Assembly (NCBI RefSeq): GCF_040253615.1
Contig: NZ_JBEJGY010000004.1
Span: 6,014,001 to 6,078,000, forward strand
Length of the DNA: 64,000 nt
Source of the DNA: Streptomyces sp. Edi4
GTDB taxonomy: Bacteria > Actinomycetota > Actinomycetes > Streptomycetales > Streptomycetaceae
Direction: 5' to 3'
Shown here: positions 17,316-24,730 of the stretch, one piece after another
How positions within the stretch are numbered: the first letter of the stretch is position 1
Layout of the letters: the number at the start of each line of letters is the position of its first letter
The notes under the pieces: generated by a model
Told to the model about the DNA's origin: nothing
Database searches by the model: none
Seen by the model: only the letters and a program-made list of their open reading frames with translations
Translations under genes and position numbers: made by a program

Positions 17316-19016
17316 ATGGCAGCCGCCCAGGTTCAGCGCATGTCCCGTCTGATGGCCAAGACATTGCGCGACGACCCGGCGGACGCCGAGACGCTGAGCC
17401 ACAAGCTCCTCGTGCGCGCCGGATACGTACGCCGCAACGCCGCCGGCATCTGGACCTGGCTGCCGCTCGGCAAGAAGGTCCTGGACAACATCACCGCCGT
17501 CGTCCGCGAGGAGATGGACGCGATCGGCGCGCAGGAGGTCCTGCTGCCCGCGCTGCTGCCCAAGGACGCGTATGAGGCGAGCGGCCGCTGGGAGGAGTAC
17601 GGCGACCTGCTGTTCCGCCTCAAGGACCGCAAGGGCGGCGAGTACCTGCTCGGCCCGACCCACGAAGAGATCTTCACGCAGACGGTCAAGGACCAGTGCA
17701 CGTCCTACAAGGACCTGCCGGTGATGCTCTACCAGATCCAGACCAAGTACCGCGACGAGGCCCGCCCCCGCTCCGGTGTGCTGCGCGGCCGCGAGTTCCA
17801 GATGAAGGACTCGTACTCCTTCGACACCACCGACGAAGGCCTCGCCGAGTCCTACGCGCTGCACCGCGCCGCCTACCAGAAGATCTTCGCGCGCCTCGGG
17901 CTCGACTACCGGATCGTCTCCGCCGTCTCCGGCGCCATGGGCGGCTCCGCGTCCGAGGAGTTCCTTGCCCCGGCCGCCGCGGGCGAGGACACCTTCGTGG
18001 ACTGCCCCGCGTGCGACTACGCCGCGAACACCGAGGCCGTGACCTTCGTGGCCGCCCCGGTCGACGGCTCCGCGCACGCCCCGATGGAGGAGCTGGACAC
18101 CCCCGACACCCCCACCATCGAGTCCCTTGCCGCGCACCTGGGCGTCCCGGCCTCGGCCACCCTGAAGAACCTGCTGGTCAAGGTGGACGGCGAGATCGTC
18201 GCCGTCGGCGTGCCGGGCGATCGCGAGGTGGACCTCGGCAAGCTCGGCGAGCACTTGGCGCCCGCCGTCGTCGAGCTCGTCACGGCCGAGGACTTCGCCG
18301 ACCGTCCCGACCTGGTACGCGGCTACGTCGGCCCGCAGGGTCTGGAGAAGGTCCGCTACATCGCCGATCCGCGCGTCGCCGTCGGCACGGCGTGGATCAC
18401 CGGGGCCAACAAGGCGGACACGCACGTGCGCAACGTGGTCTGCGGGCGCGACTTCGAGGTCGACGACCACCTCGACGTCGTCGTGGTCGAGGAGGGCGAC
18501 CCCTGCCCGTCCTGCGGCGCCGGGCTCAAGCTCGACCGCGCGATCGAGATCGGCCACATCTTCCAGCTCGGCCGCAAGTACGCCGACACCTTCCAGCTCG
18601 ACGTGCTCGGCAAGGAGGGCAAGCCGGTACGGGTCACGATGGGCTCCTACGGCATCGGCGTCTCGCGCGCGGTGGCGGCGCTCGCCGAGCAGACGGCGGA
18701 CGACAAGGGCCTGTGCTGGCCGGCCGAGATCGCCCCGGCCGACGTGCACGTCGTCGCCGCCGGCAAGGCGGCGCAGATCGAGGCGGCGCTCGAGGCGGCG
18801 GAGCAGCTGCGGGCGGCGGGGCTGCGGGTCCTGGTGGACGACCGGGCCGGGGTCTCGCCCGGCGTGAAGTTCACCGACGCGGAGCTGATCGGCGTGCCGC
18901 AGATCCTGGTCGCGGGGCGGCGGGTCGCCGAGGGCGTCTTCGAGCTGAAGGACCGGCGCACTGGTGAGCGCGAGGAGCTGCCCCTGGCCGAGGCGATCGC
19001 CCGCGTGACCGCCTGA
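17316..19016 (+). CDS. proS: Prolyl-tRNA synthetase
   Basis: A class II aminoacyl-tRNA synthetase of 566 residues that charges tRNA-Pro. Motif 1 lies near the N-terminus, motif 2 reads RPRSGVLRGREFQMKDSYSF, and motif 3 is GSYGIGVSRAVAAL. A YbaK-like editing domain is inserted at about residues 240-385 (TLKNLLVKVDGEIVAVGVPGD), which marks the bacterial type. CPACDY and CPSCGAG are two Cys pairs flanking the insertion. AGGAGAG precedes the ATG at good distance. A compact hairpin follows the stop codon. Confidence 0.95.
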   Translation: MAAAQVQRMSRLMAKTLRDDPADAETLSHKLLVRAGYVRRNAAGIWTWLPLGKKVLDNITAVVREEMDAIGAQEVLLPALLPKDAYEASGRWEEYGDLLFRLKDRKGGEYLLGPTHEEIFTQTVKDQCTSYKDLPVMLYQIQTKYRDEARPRSGVLRGREFQMKDSYSFDTTDEGLAESYALHRAAYQKIFARLGLDYRIVSAVSGAMGGSASEEFLAPAAAGEDTFVDCPACDYAANTEAVTFVAAPVDGSAHAPMEELDTPDTPTIESLAAHLGVPASATLKNLLVKVDGEIVAVGVPGDREVDLGKLGEHLAPAVVELVTAEDFADRPDLVRGYVGPQGLEKVRYIADPRVAVGTAWITGANKADTHVRNVVCGRDFEVDDHLDVVVVEEGDPCPSCGAGLKLDRAIEIGHIFQLGRKYADTFQLDVLGKEGKPVRVTMGSYGIGVSRAVAALAEQTADDKGLCWPAEIAPADVHVVAAGKAAQIEAALEAAEQLRAAGLRVLVDDRAGVSPGVKFTDAELIGVPQILVAGRRVAEGVFELKDRRTGEREELPLAEAIARVTA

Positions 19017-19048
19017 CACCCGGTCCCCTCCACCCGGGCGGGGCGAGC

Positions 19049-19069
19049 TCCAGGGGCGCTGCCCCTGGA
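19049..19069 (+). terminator. Compact hairpin after proS
   Basis: CCAGGGGC at 19050-19057 pairs perfectly with GCCCCTGG at 19061-19068 around a three-base GCT loop, with one more T-A pair outside. It starts 33 bases after the proS stop and lies before the convergent cold-shock gene, so it may serve both. The same short palindrome type is common in streptomycete intergenic DNA. Confidence 0.6.
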
Positions 19070-19136
19070 CCCTGCCCGGGCGGGGGCTCTCGGCCCGGCA
19101 CAGACGCCGGGCGCCGTCCGGGCCGTGGTGCCGGGG

Positions 19137-19343
19137 CTACAGCGGCACGACGTCGACAGCCTGGGCGCCCTTGGGGCCGGTCCTGATCTCGAACCGGACT
19201 CTCTGGTTCTCCGCGAGTGACTTGAAGCCGTCGTCCACCCGGATCTCGCCGTAATGAACGGGAAGTTCCTCGCCGCCCTCATCCGGGGTGATGAGACCGA
19301 AGCCCTTCGCGTCGTTGAACCACTTCACCGTGCCGGTGGCCAT
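19137..19343 (-). CDS. Divergent cold-shock-domain protein
   Basis: A 68-residue single cold-shock domain (OB fold that binds single-stranded RNA or DNA). The start MATGTVKWFN is canonical. RNP1 reads KGFGLI rather than KGFGFI, and RNP2 reads LPVHY rather than VFVHY/F, so two of the aromatic nucleic-acid-stacking positions are altered. The C-terminal GPKGAQA is normal. GGAGGAG precedes the ATG. Such small proteins act as RNA chaperones, but this variant may have weaker or different binding. It is encoded alone, between proS and the SnoaL-like gene. Confidence 0.88.
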   Translation of the reverse strand: MATGTVKWFNDAKGFGLITPDEGGEELPVHYGEIRVDDGFKSLAENQRVRFEIRTGPKGAQAVDVVPL

Positions 19344-19495
19344 GTCTCCTCCAAGGAACGGCAGTTGGCCGCTGTGGCCGGGGCAGAGAGCGAGACGCTA
19401 CTGCCCGTCGCTGTGTGCCGCTGAAACATCTTTCTCCGCGCCGGGGGCGGTTTTGGCCAAGCGTTTGGTACCGACCGCGAGATCGACAGCACCGG

Positions 19496-20335
19496 TTAGT
19501 ACCAATACCGGGGAGCGTGGAGATTGGCCAGGCCCTGGGCGACGGTCTGAATGTTGCGGATCTGGTGGTCGGCGTTACGCTGAAGACCTTGGCGCAGCTC
19601 GGCCGGACGCGGGCTGATCAGGCCATGGGTGACGAATACCGCCCGGCCCTGGCGGAGCAGCCAGACTTCGTAGAATTCCACGTCAAGCCGTAGATCCAGG
19701 CCGAAGCCGAGGTTGGCGACGCCTTCGACCGCGAGCACCTGCGGGCCTTCGACGAAGCATGACAAGCTCCTGAGCCGAGGCGGGCCGACCTCTCGCCAGC
19801 GCTGCCGAAGGCTGTCCGTGATCACCTGGCCGCCGCGCATGACGCCGGCCACGGAGGCGTGCACGGCGTCGGGAGTGTAGAGGTTCGTGAGCGTCGCGGC
19901 GTCCTGCGTGCTGATGGCGTCCCAGAGCCGGCGGAAGAACGCCTGGCCCGGGGCGGCGGGATCCTGGGCCGGTAACGCGGCGGGGGAGCGCGGGAAGATC
20001 GAGCCAGCGGCGTGGAAGCGGGCGCGGCCGCCGTCGAGGACGAAGACGTCGTAGGACGTGGCCCGCGCGAAGCCGGTCGACTGCGTGGACTCCGCGACGA
20101 ACGAGGCGCCGAGGTCGATGAAATTCTCGACACCCGTCGTGTGGACTGCGCCGGCGATGCCGAAGAACTCCACGAAACCAGCCGCGATCGCTTCCGCGCC
20201 GAGCAGCGTGCGGCCGGTGCCCACCGACAGCTGTACCGCGTCGGCATGGTAGAGCTCACGCAGCGCGGCCGTGTCCTGGGCGGCCAGCGCCGCGCACCAC
20301 CGGTGATGGAACACCTGTGCAGACGTCAGCCGCAT
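19496..20335 (-). CDS. Protein with two SnoaL-like (NTF2-fold) domains
   Basis: A 279-residue protein built of two similar halves: about 1-125 (VFHHRWCAALAAQDTAALRE and LYHADAVQLS) and about 128-255 (AFFRRLWDAISTQDAATLTN and LYTPDAVHAS). Each half matches the start of a SnoaL-like or DUF4440-type NTF2 fold. These folds serve as polyketide cyclases, isomerases or ligand-binding modules, so no reaction can be assigned. GAGGGCGG lies before the ATG. It sits beside the cold-shock gene in a short stretch with somewhat lower G/C bias than the core genes around it. Confidence 0.65.
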   Translation of the reverse strand: MRLTSAQVFHHRWCAALAAQDTAALRELYHADAVQLSVGTGRTLLGAEAIAAGFVEFFGIAGAVHTTGVENFIDLGASFVAESTQSTGFARATSYDVFVLDGGRARFHAAGSIFPRSPAALPAQDPAAPGQAFFRRLWDAISTQDAATLTNLYTPDAVHASVAGVMRGGQVITDSLRQRWREVGPPRLRSLSCFVEGPQVLAVEGVANLGFGLDLRLDVEFYEVWLLRQGRAVFVTHGLISPRPAELRQGLQRNADHQIRNIQTVAQGLANLHAPRYWY

Positions 20336-20502
20336 CGTCCGCCCTCGCAGCTACGCGGAAAAACCTTCACCCCACTTTACAAGTCCGGCTCGCGGGGTGC
20401 CGATCGAGAACCAGCCATGCCGGCACGGGCGTTGCGCTCCTGACGGGTCTGTGCCGGACCGCACCGGCGTCGTCGGCTCGTCCGGCAGGGGCCACGGGTC
20501 GG

Positions 20503-21402
20503 TCAGAGCCAGGTCGCGAATTCGAGTAGGAGTTCCGCGTCCTGGTGGCGGCCGGCCCGCCGCGCGCGCAACCCGGACTCCACCGCACGGAACAGCGTCC
20601 ACCCGTGCAGGCGCGCCGGGTCGACATCCAGCGAATCCGCCAGCCGGTTCACCCGCCGCCGCGCCGCCGCCGCCCCGCTCGGCGCCGCGATCAGATCCTC
20701 CACCCGGTCCCGCACCAACCGCGCCAGGTCATAAGCACGTTCCCCCACCAGCGGCTCGGGACCCACCGTCAGCCACGGCGCCCGCTCGCCCGAAAGCACC
20801 TTGCTCTGGCGGAAGTTGCCGTGCAACAGCATCAACTCCCCGGCGGAGGCGGTCAGTTCGTCGCGTGCGGTCAGTGCCGCCGAGACCAGCGGGGCGAGTT
20901 CGGCGTCCTGAGGGCCGCGCATCGGCACGCTCTGGCGCTCGGTGTGCTCGGCCACCGACTCGAAGGCGTGGCCCGCGGGAGGCTCGACCCACAGACGGCG
21001 TACCGTCCCGGCCGCCTCCAAAAGCGCCTTCGCCTCGGGCAGCGAGCGCAGCGACACCTCGGGGTGCAGCCGCTCCACCAGGAACGCGTCGTCACCGGCC
21101 TCGTCGTCGAGCACCTGCGCCGCGCCCCAGCCGTTCCAGTGCGCGAGCGCCGCGCGTTCCAGGTCGGGCCGGGCGAAGGGCGGTGCGACCTTGAGGGCGG
21201 CGGGGGCGCCGTCCGGGCGGCGTACGAGGGCCACCAGGCTGGAGCGGCCGCCGGGGGCCTGCACCCGGTCGACGGCGAGCCCGCGCCGCGCGGCCGCGTC
21301 CGCCGCCAGCTGTGGCAGGCGGCCGAGCCAGGGTGTGGCCAGCTCGTCCCCGTACGTCTCGCCGAGCGCGCGTACCAACCGCTCAGGCGGTTCGAAAGCC
21401 AT
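20503..21402 (-). CDS. Aminoglycoside/hydroxyurea-phosphotransferase-like protein, probable pseudokinase
   Basis: A 299-residue member of the APH(6)/hydroxyurea kinase family. The N-lobe lysine strand is visible as AALKVAPPF. The catalytic loop reads LLHGNFRQSKVL, whereas active members read LLHGDLHxGNVL. The catalytic Asp is Asn, the His is Arg and the metal-binding Asn is Lys. The later IDPKP metal motif is VGPEP, so that Asp is lost too. These changes suggest it no longer transfers phosphate and may bind a ligand instead. It lies 39 bases downstream of the ferritin-like gene and is probably cotranscribed with it. Confidence 0.8.
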   Translation of the reverse strand: MAFEPPERLVRALGETYGDELATPWLGRLPQLAADAAARRGLAVDRVQAPGGRSSLVALVRRPDGAPAALKVAPPFARPDLERAALAHWNGWGAAQVLDDEAGDDAFLVERLHPEVSLRSLPEAKALLEAAGTVRRLWVEPPAGHAFESVAEHTERQSVPMRGPQDAELAPLVSAALTARDELTASAGELMLLHGNFRQSKVLSGERAPWLTVGPEPLVGERAYDLARLVRDRVEDLIAAPSGAAAARRRVNRLADSLDVDPARLHGWTLFRAVESGLRARRAGRHQDAELLLEFATWL

Positions 21403-21419
21403 ACGTGTTGTGCCCCTTG

Positions 21420-21461
21420 CTCAGGTACTGGCCGGTGGAACTCAGGTACTGGCCGGTGACA
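21420..21461. repeat. 21-bp tandem duplication at a gene end
   Basis: CTCAGGTACTGGCCGGTG is present at 21420-21437 and again at 21441-21458, a 21-base period that differs only in the final three bases. It straddles the stop codon of the ferritin-like gene and duplicates its last codons into the spacer before the phosphotransferase-like gene. Confidence 0.8.
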
Positions 21462-21888
21462 CCGGCGTGGTCGGGCGCTGTGCGAGCCCAGGAAAGGCTA
21501 CGCTCCCGCCCCGCCAGCGCACGGCCCGCACCGCGGCCTCCCGCAGGGCCGATGCCGCCTCCCGGCGCAGTGGTCCCTCGGCCGCGCGGACCAGATCGCA
21601 GTAGACGCCGGCGACGCGGTCCTCCAGATCGGTGGCGAGCCGCAGCGCCGCGGCCGCGTCCGGCACGGCGTACGGCAGGGCGTAGGCGGCGGCCGAGGCC
21701 ACCGGCGATCCGCCCAGGTCACGCACCGTACGGACCAGCGCGTCGCGGCGCGAGCGGTGGGCTGTGCAGGCCTGGCGGGCGGCGTCGGCGCGGGCGCCGG
21801 TGAGCCGGCCGCCGAGCACCCCGTACCCGTACACAGCCGCGTGTTCCGCGGCCAGCGCGGCCTGCGCCGCGTCCAGGGGCTCGGCCAT
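21442..21888 (-). CDS. Ferritin-like DUF4439 protein
   Basis: A 148-residue all-helical protein. LDAAQAALAAEHAAVYGYGVLGG at the start, with Glu and His spaced on one helix, and LATDLEDRVAGVYCDLV later are typical of the actinobacterial ferritin-like DUF4439 family. Whether metal is bound is not known. The ATG shares one base with the stop of the upstream lipoprotein gene (TGATG), so the two are coupled and probably work together. The C-terminus is a short Pro/Ser tail. Confidence 0.75.
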   Translation of the reverse strand: MAEPLDAAQAALAAEHAAVYGYGVLGGRLTGARADAARQACTAHRSRRDALVRTVRDLGGSPVASAAAYALPYAVPDAAAALRLATDLEDRVAGVYCDLVRAAEGPLRREAASALREAAVRAVRWRGGSVAFPGLAQRPTTPVSPAST

Positions 21889-22397
21889 CAGACACCCCCG
21901 GTGAGGAGGAAGGCGTGCCCTGCGCCCGCGGCCGACACCGAGGCGAGCAGCCGGGCGAGCTCCGGGGGAGCGGTGGCGAGCGCCGTCAACTGGGCGTCGG
22001 ACGTGCGCCGTTCGGCGTCCGCGAGCTCCTTGACGGCCTCGTCGGCGTCGGCCGCGACCGTCGAGACGGCATGGGCGGTCGGGGTGGCCGCGGGCGGGGC
22101 GGGGGAAGCGGAAGGAGCGGGGGCGAGCGCCGCCGCGTGCTGGGCGGCCTGCTCGCGCAGGGGCGCGAGCCGGGGCCGCAGCGTCGGATGCATCGCGAGG
22201 ACCGCGTCGTACCGGGCGACGAGCGCGCGGCTCGCGGCCGAGGTCTCGACGCGCAGCGCCGACTCCGCGCGGGCCGCCTCGCGCGCCCCGGCGTCACCGC
22301 TCGCGGAGGTCCCCCGCGCGCATCCGGCCAGGAGACCCGCGGTCGCCCCGCCCGTCACGGCCAGCACACGCCTTCGTGTGGTCCCCGGGTGCCCCAC
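21888..22397 (-). CDS. Tat-type lipoprotein, probable partner of the ferritin-like protein
   Basis: A 169-residue secreted lipoprotein. The signal region has twin arginines (TTRRRVLAVTGG) followed by the lipobox LLAGC near residue 26, which would be lipid-modified. The mature part is Ala-rich and helical with a Pro/Ala linker (SASPAPPAATPTA) and ends in a helix like those of the DUF4439 neighbour. It overlaps that gene by one base. The role is unknown; a cell-surface helical pair is a reasonable inference. Confidence 0.75.
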   Translation of the reverse strand: MGHPGTTRRRVLAVTGGATAGLLAGCARGTSASGDAGAREAARAESALRVETSAASRALVARYDAVLAMHPTLRPRLAPLREQAAQHAAALAPAPSASPAPPAATPTAHAVSTVAADADEAVKELADAERRTSDAQLTALATAPPELARLLASVSAAGAGHAFLLTGGV

Positions 22398-22591
22398 GTG
22401 TCTCTCCTCGCGCGCCGGTCCGCCGGTGACCGAGTGATCACCGCAGGCGAGCGTACCCGCGGGCCCGGGGACGTGGACGGCAACACCCTTCCGGACCGGA
22501 TACCCTTTGATCTGACGGCGCCGGTCCCACGACGGCCGCCGTGCGCGACGACGACCCCCACAACAGCAGACGCGGCCGAGGAGTCACCCGG

Positions 22592-23146
22592 ATGAGCACG
22601 ACCCAGAGCGACAGGCTGCGCGGTCTTCTTGAGCCGCTCGTCAGCGCGAAGGATCTGGACCTCGAGGAGATCGAGGTGTCCCGGGCGGGCCGTCGGCGCG
22701 TGCTGCGGATCGTGGTCGATTCCGACGAGGGCGTGGAGCTCGACACCTGCGCCGAACTGAGCAGGGCCGCCTCCGAAGCGCTCGACGAGAGCGACGCGAT
22801 GGGCGAGGAGGAGTACGTCCTCGAAGTGACGTCTCCCGGCGCCGAGCGCCCCCTGACCGAACCACGCCACTACCTCCGCGCCACCGGGCGCCTGGCCCGG
22901 CTCCAGCTGCACAGCGGCGACGAGCTGGTCGCCCGGATCCTCAAGGCCGACGACGACGGCATCGACGCCGAGATCCCGGGTGTGAAGGGGCGCAAGCCCA
23001 CCGCCCGCAGGATCGGCTTCGCCGAGATCGCCAAGGCGCGGGTCGAGATCGAGTTCAACCGCAAGGAAGCGAAGAGCGAGATCACGGCAGACAGCGAGAA
23101 CGACATCGCAGACGACAGCGACAACGACAACGAAGAGGAGGCGTAG
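22592..23146 (+). CDS. rimP: Ribosome maturation factor RimP
   Basis: A 184-residue factor needed for maturation of the 30S ribosomal subunit. The N-terminal domain shows LDLEEIEVSRAGRRRVLRIV and the family signature VTSPGAERPLTEPRHYLRATG. The second, SH3-like domain follows. The tail is very acidic and Asn/Asp-rich (DIADDSDNDNEEEA), beyond the conserved fold. The ATG at 22592 has GAGGAG eight bases upstream; an in-frame ATG at 22541 is less likely. It opens the transcription/translation operon and ends two bases before nusA. Confidence 0.93.
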   Translation: MSTTQSDRLRGLLEPLVSAKDLDLEEIEVSRAGRRRVLRIVVDSDEGVELDTCAELSRAASEALDESDAMGEEEYVLEVTSPGAERPLTEPRHYLRATGRLARLQLHSGDELVARILKADDDGIDAEIPGVKGRKPTARRIGFAEIAKARVEIEFNRKEAKSEITADSENDIADDSDNDNEEEA

Positions 23147-23148
23147 CC

Positions 23149-24138
23149 GTGGACATCGACATGAGTGCCCTGCGGGGCCTGGTCCGGGAGAAGGAGATCT
23201 CCTTCGACCTGCTGGTCGAGGCGATCGAGTCGGCGCTCCTCATCGCCTACCACCGCACCGAGGGCAGCTTCCGGCGTGCGCGCGTGAAGCTCGACCGTGA
23301 GAACGGTCATGTCACGGTGTGGGCGAAGGAAGACCCGGCCGACCTGGAAGAGGGCCAGGAGGCCAAGGAGTTCGACGACACCCCCTCCGACTTCGGCCGG
23401 ATCGCGGCGAGCACCGCCAAGCAGGTCATCCTCCAGCGCCTGCGCGACGCCGAGGACGACATCACCTTCGGTGAGTTCGCCGGGCGTGAGGGCGACGTCA
23501 TCACGGGCGTGGTCCAGCAGGGCAAGGACCCCAAGAACGTGCTGGTCGACATCGGCAAGATGGAGGCCATGCTGCCGGTGCAGGAGCAGGTCCCGGGCGA
23601 GGAGTACACGCACGGGCTGCGCCTTCGCAGTTACGTCGTCCGGGTGGCCAAGGGCGTGCGCGGTCCGTCCGTCACCCTGTCGCGCACCCACCCGAACCTG
23701 GTCAAGAAGCTCTTCGCGCTCGAGGTACCGGAGATCGCGGACGGCTCGGTGGAGATCTGCGCGATCGCCCGTGAGGCCGGTCACCGCACCAAGATCGCGG
23801 TGCGCTCCACGCGCAGCGGCCTCAACGCCAAGGGCGCCTGCATCGGCCCGATGGGCGGGCGCGTGCGCAACGTCATGGCCGAACTGCACGGTGAGAAGAT
23901 CGACATCGTCGACTGGTCGGACGACCCGGCCGAGATGGTGGCCAACGCGCTGTCCCCGGCCCGGGTCTCCAAGGTCGAGGTCGTGGACCTCGCGGCCCGT
24001 TCCGCCCGCGTGACCGTGCCGGACTACCAGCTCTCGCTGGCCATCGGCAAGGAGGGGCAGAACGCCCGCCTGGCCGCGCGTCTGACCGGCTGGCGCATCG
24101 ACATCCGCCCGGACACCGAGCAGCCCGACGAGGGCTGA
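23149..24138 (+). CDS. nusA: Transcription termination/antitermination factor NusA
   Basis: A 329-residue NusA that binds RNA polymerase and nascent RNA. The N-terminal polymerase-binding domain (1-110), an S1 domain (about 115-185; GDVITGVVQQGKDPKNVLVD) and two KH domains (GACIGPMGGRVRNVM and SLAIGKEGQNARLAARLTGW) are in order. It ends after KH2 and lacks the C-terminal AR repeats of proteobacterial NusA, which is normal in this phylum. The GTG at 23149 follows an AAGAGGAGG; an ATG at 23161 is an alternative. A hairpin lies in the 165-base gap before ylxR. Confidence 0.94.
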   Translation: MDIDMSALRGLVREKEISFDLLVEAIESALLIAYHRTEGSFRRARVKLDRENGHVTVWAKEDPADLEEGQEAKEFDDTPSDFGRIAASTAKQVILQRLRDAEDDITFGEFAGREGDVITGVVQQGKDPKNVLVDIGKMEAMLPVQEQVPGEEYTHGLRLRSYVVRVAKGVRGPSVTLSRTHPNLVKKLFALEVPEIADGSVEICAIAREAGHRTKIAVRSTRSGLNAKGACIGPMGGRVRNVMAELHGEKIDIVDWSDDPAEMVANALSPARVSKVEVVDLAARSARVTVPDYQLSLAIGKEGQNARLAARLTGWRIDIRPDTEQPDEG

Positions 24139-24202
24139 GCGGCCTGCCGAGCGACCCGGCCGAGCGGGCCGGCCCGACCGGCCCGGCGGGAATAAAAAGT
24201 GG

Positions 24203-24228
24203 CCCTGCCCCCGTTCGATGGGGCAGGG
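24203..24228 (+). terminator. Hairpin between nusA and ylxR
   Basis: CCCTGCCCC at 24203-24211 pairs perfectly with GGGGCAGGG at 24220-24228 around an eight-base loop, preceded by an unusually A-rich AATAAAAAG. It sits 65 bases after the nusA stop. It may partly terminate or attenuate transcription inside the operon, or act as an RNA processing site. Confidence 0.6.
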
Positions 24229-24303
24229 TGAAGCTTTCTGGACAACAACCGTTCGATTTTTGCCCCCAGCGGGTGAGGTCGCTACGGGGAGGTAGACTTA
24301 AAC

Positions 24304-24582
24304 GTGTCTGGCCGGACGCACGCCCGCGCCTGCCCTGAGCGAACCTGCGTGGGTTGCCGGGAGCGAGCGGCCAAGAGCGATCTGCTGCGCATCGTGGCGA
24401 TCGAGGGTGCTTGCGCCCCCGATCCTCGCGGTACGCTGCCCGGCCGGGGTGCGTACGTCCACCCCGCCTCGGTCTGTCTCGACCAGGCGGTCCGCCGCCG
24501 GGCGTTCTCCCGGGCCTTCAGGGCCAGGGAAGCGCTCGACACAGCGGACTTGCGGAAGTACGTCGAGCAGGCGGCAACGTAA
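24304..24582 (+). CDS. ylxR: YlxR family RNA-binding protein
   Basis: A 92-residue protein of the YlxR (DUF448) family found between nusA and infB in many bacteria. The signature RTCVGCRERAAKSDLLRIV is complete, followed by RGTLPGRGAYVHP and the C-terminal helix. The family is thought to bind nucleic acid. The start is the GTG at 24304, with GGGGAGG upstream at a rather long distance. Confidence 0.88.
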   Translation: MSGRTHARACPERTCVGCRERAAKSDLLRIVAIEGACAPDPRGTLPGRGAYVHPASVCLDQAVRRRAFSRAFRAREALDTADLRKYVEQAAT

Positions 24583-24647
24583 GAAGAAGTACGGCACGGA
24601 ATCCCGTGCGGTCAGGTACCTCGCGAGTTGGAAGTAGGTCGAGATTG

Positions 24648-24692
24648 CGATGAGCACTCGATGAGTACGCGATGAGTACGCCCATGAAGTAG
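24648..24692 (+). promoter_or_regulatory. Chain of three overlapping mini-ORFs in the infB leader
   Basis: Three tandem 11-base repeats (CGATGAGCACT, then CGATGAGTACG twice) at 24648-24680 create three tiny open frames. The first is at 24650-24664 (Met-Ser-Thr-Arg-stop), the second at 24661-24675 (Met-Ser-Thr-Arg-stop) and the third at 24672-24692 (Met-Ser-Thr-Pro-Met-Lys-stop). Each stop overlaps the next start as ATGA. They lie 38 bases or more upstream of the infB start codon. No strong Shine-Dalgarno sequence precedes the first. They may be only a by-product of the repeat, or a translation-sensing leader. Confidence 0.45.
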
Positions 24693-24696
24693 CGAC

Positions 24697-24717
24697 GGTC
24701 CGGCGGTAACCCGGACC
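24697..24717 (+). promoter_or_regulatory. Hairpin just upstream of the infB ribosome binding site
   Basis: GGTCCGG at 24697-24703 pairs with CCGGACC at 24711-24717 around a seven-base loop (CGGTAAC). It ends a few bases before the AAAAGGAG that precedes the infB GTG. It could modulate ribosome access to infB. Confidence 0.45.
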
Positions 24718-24730
24718 TAAAAGGAGCGAA

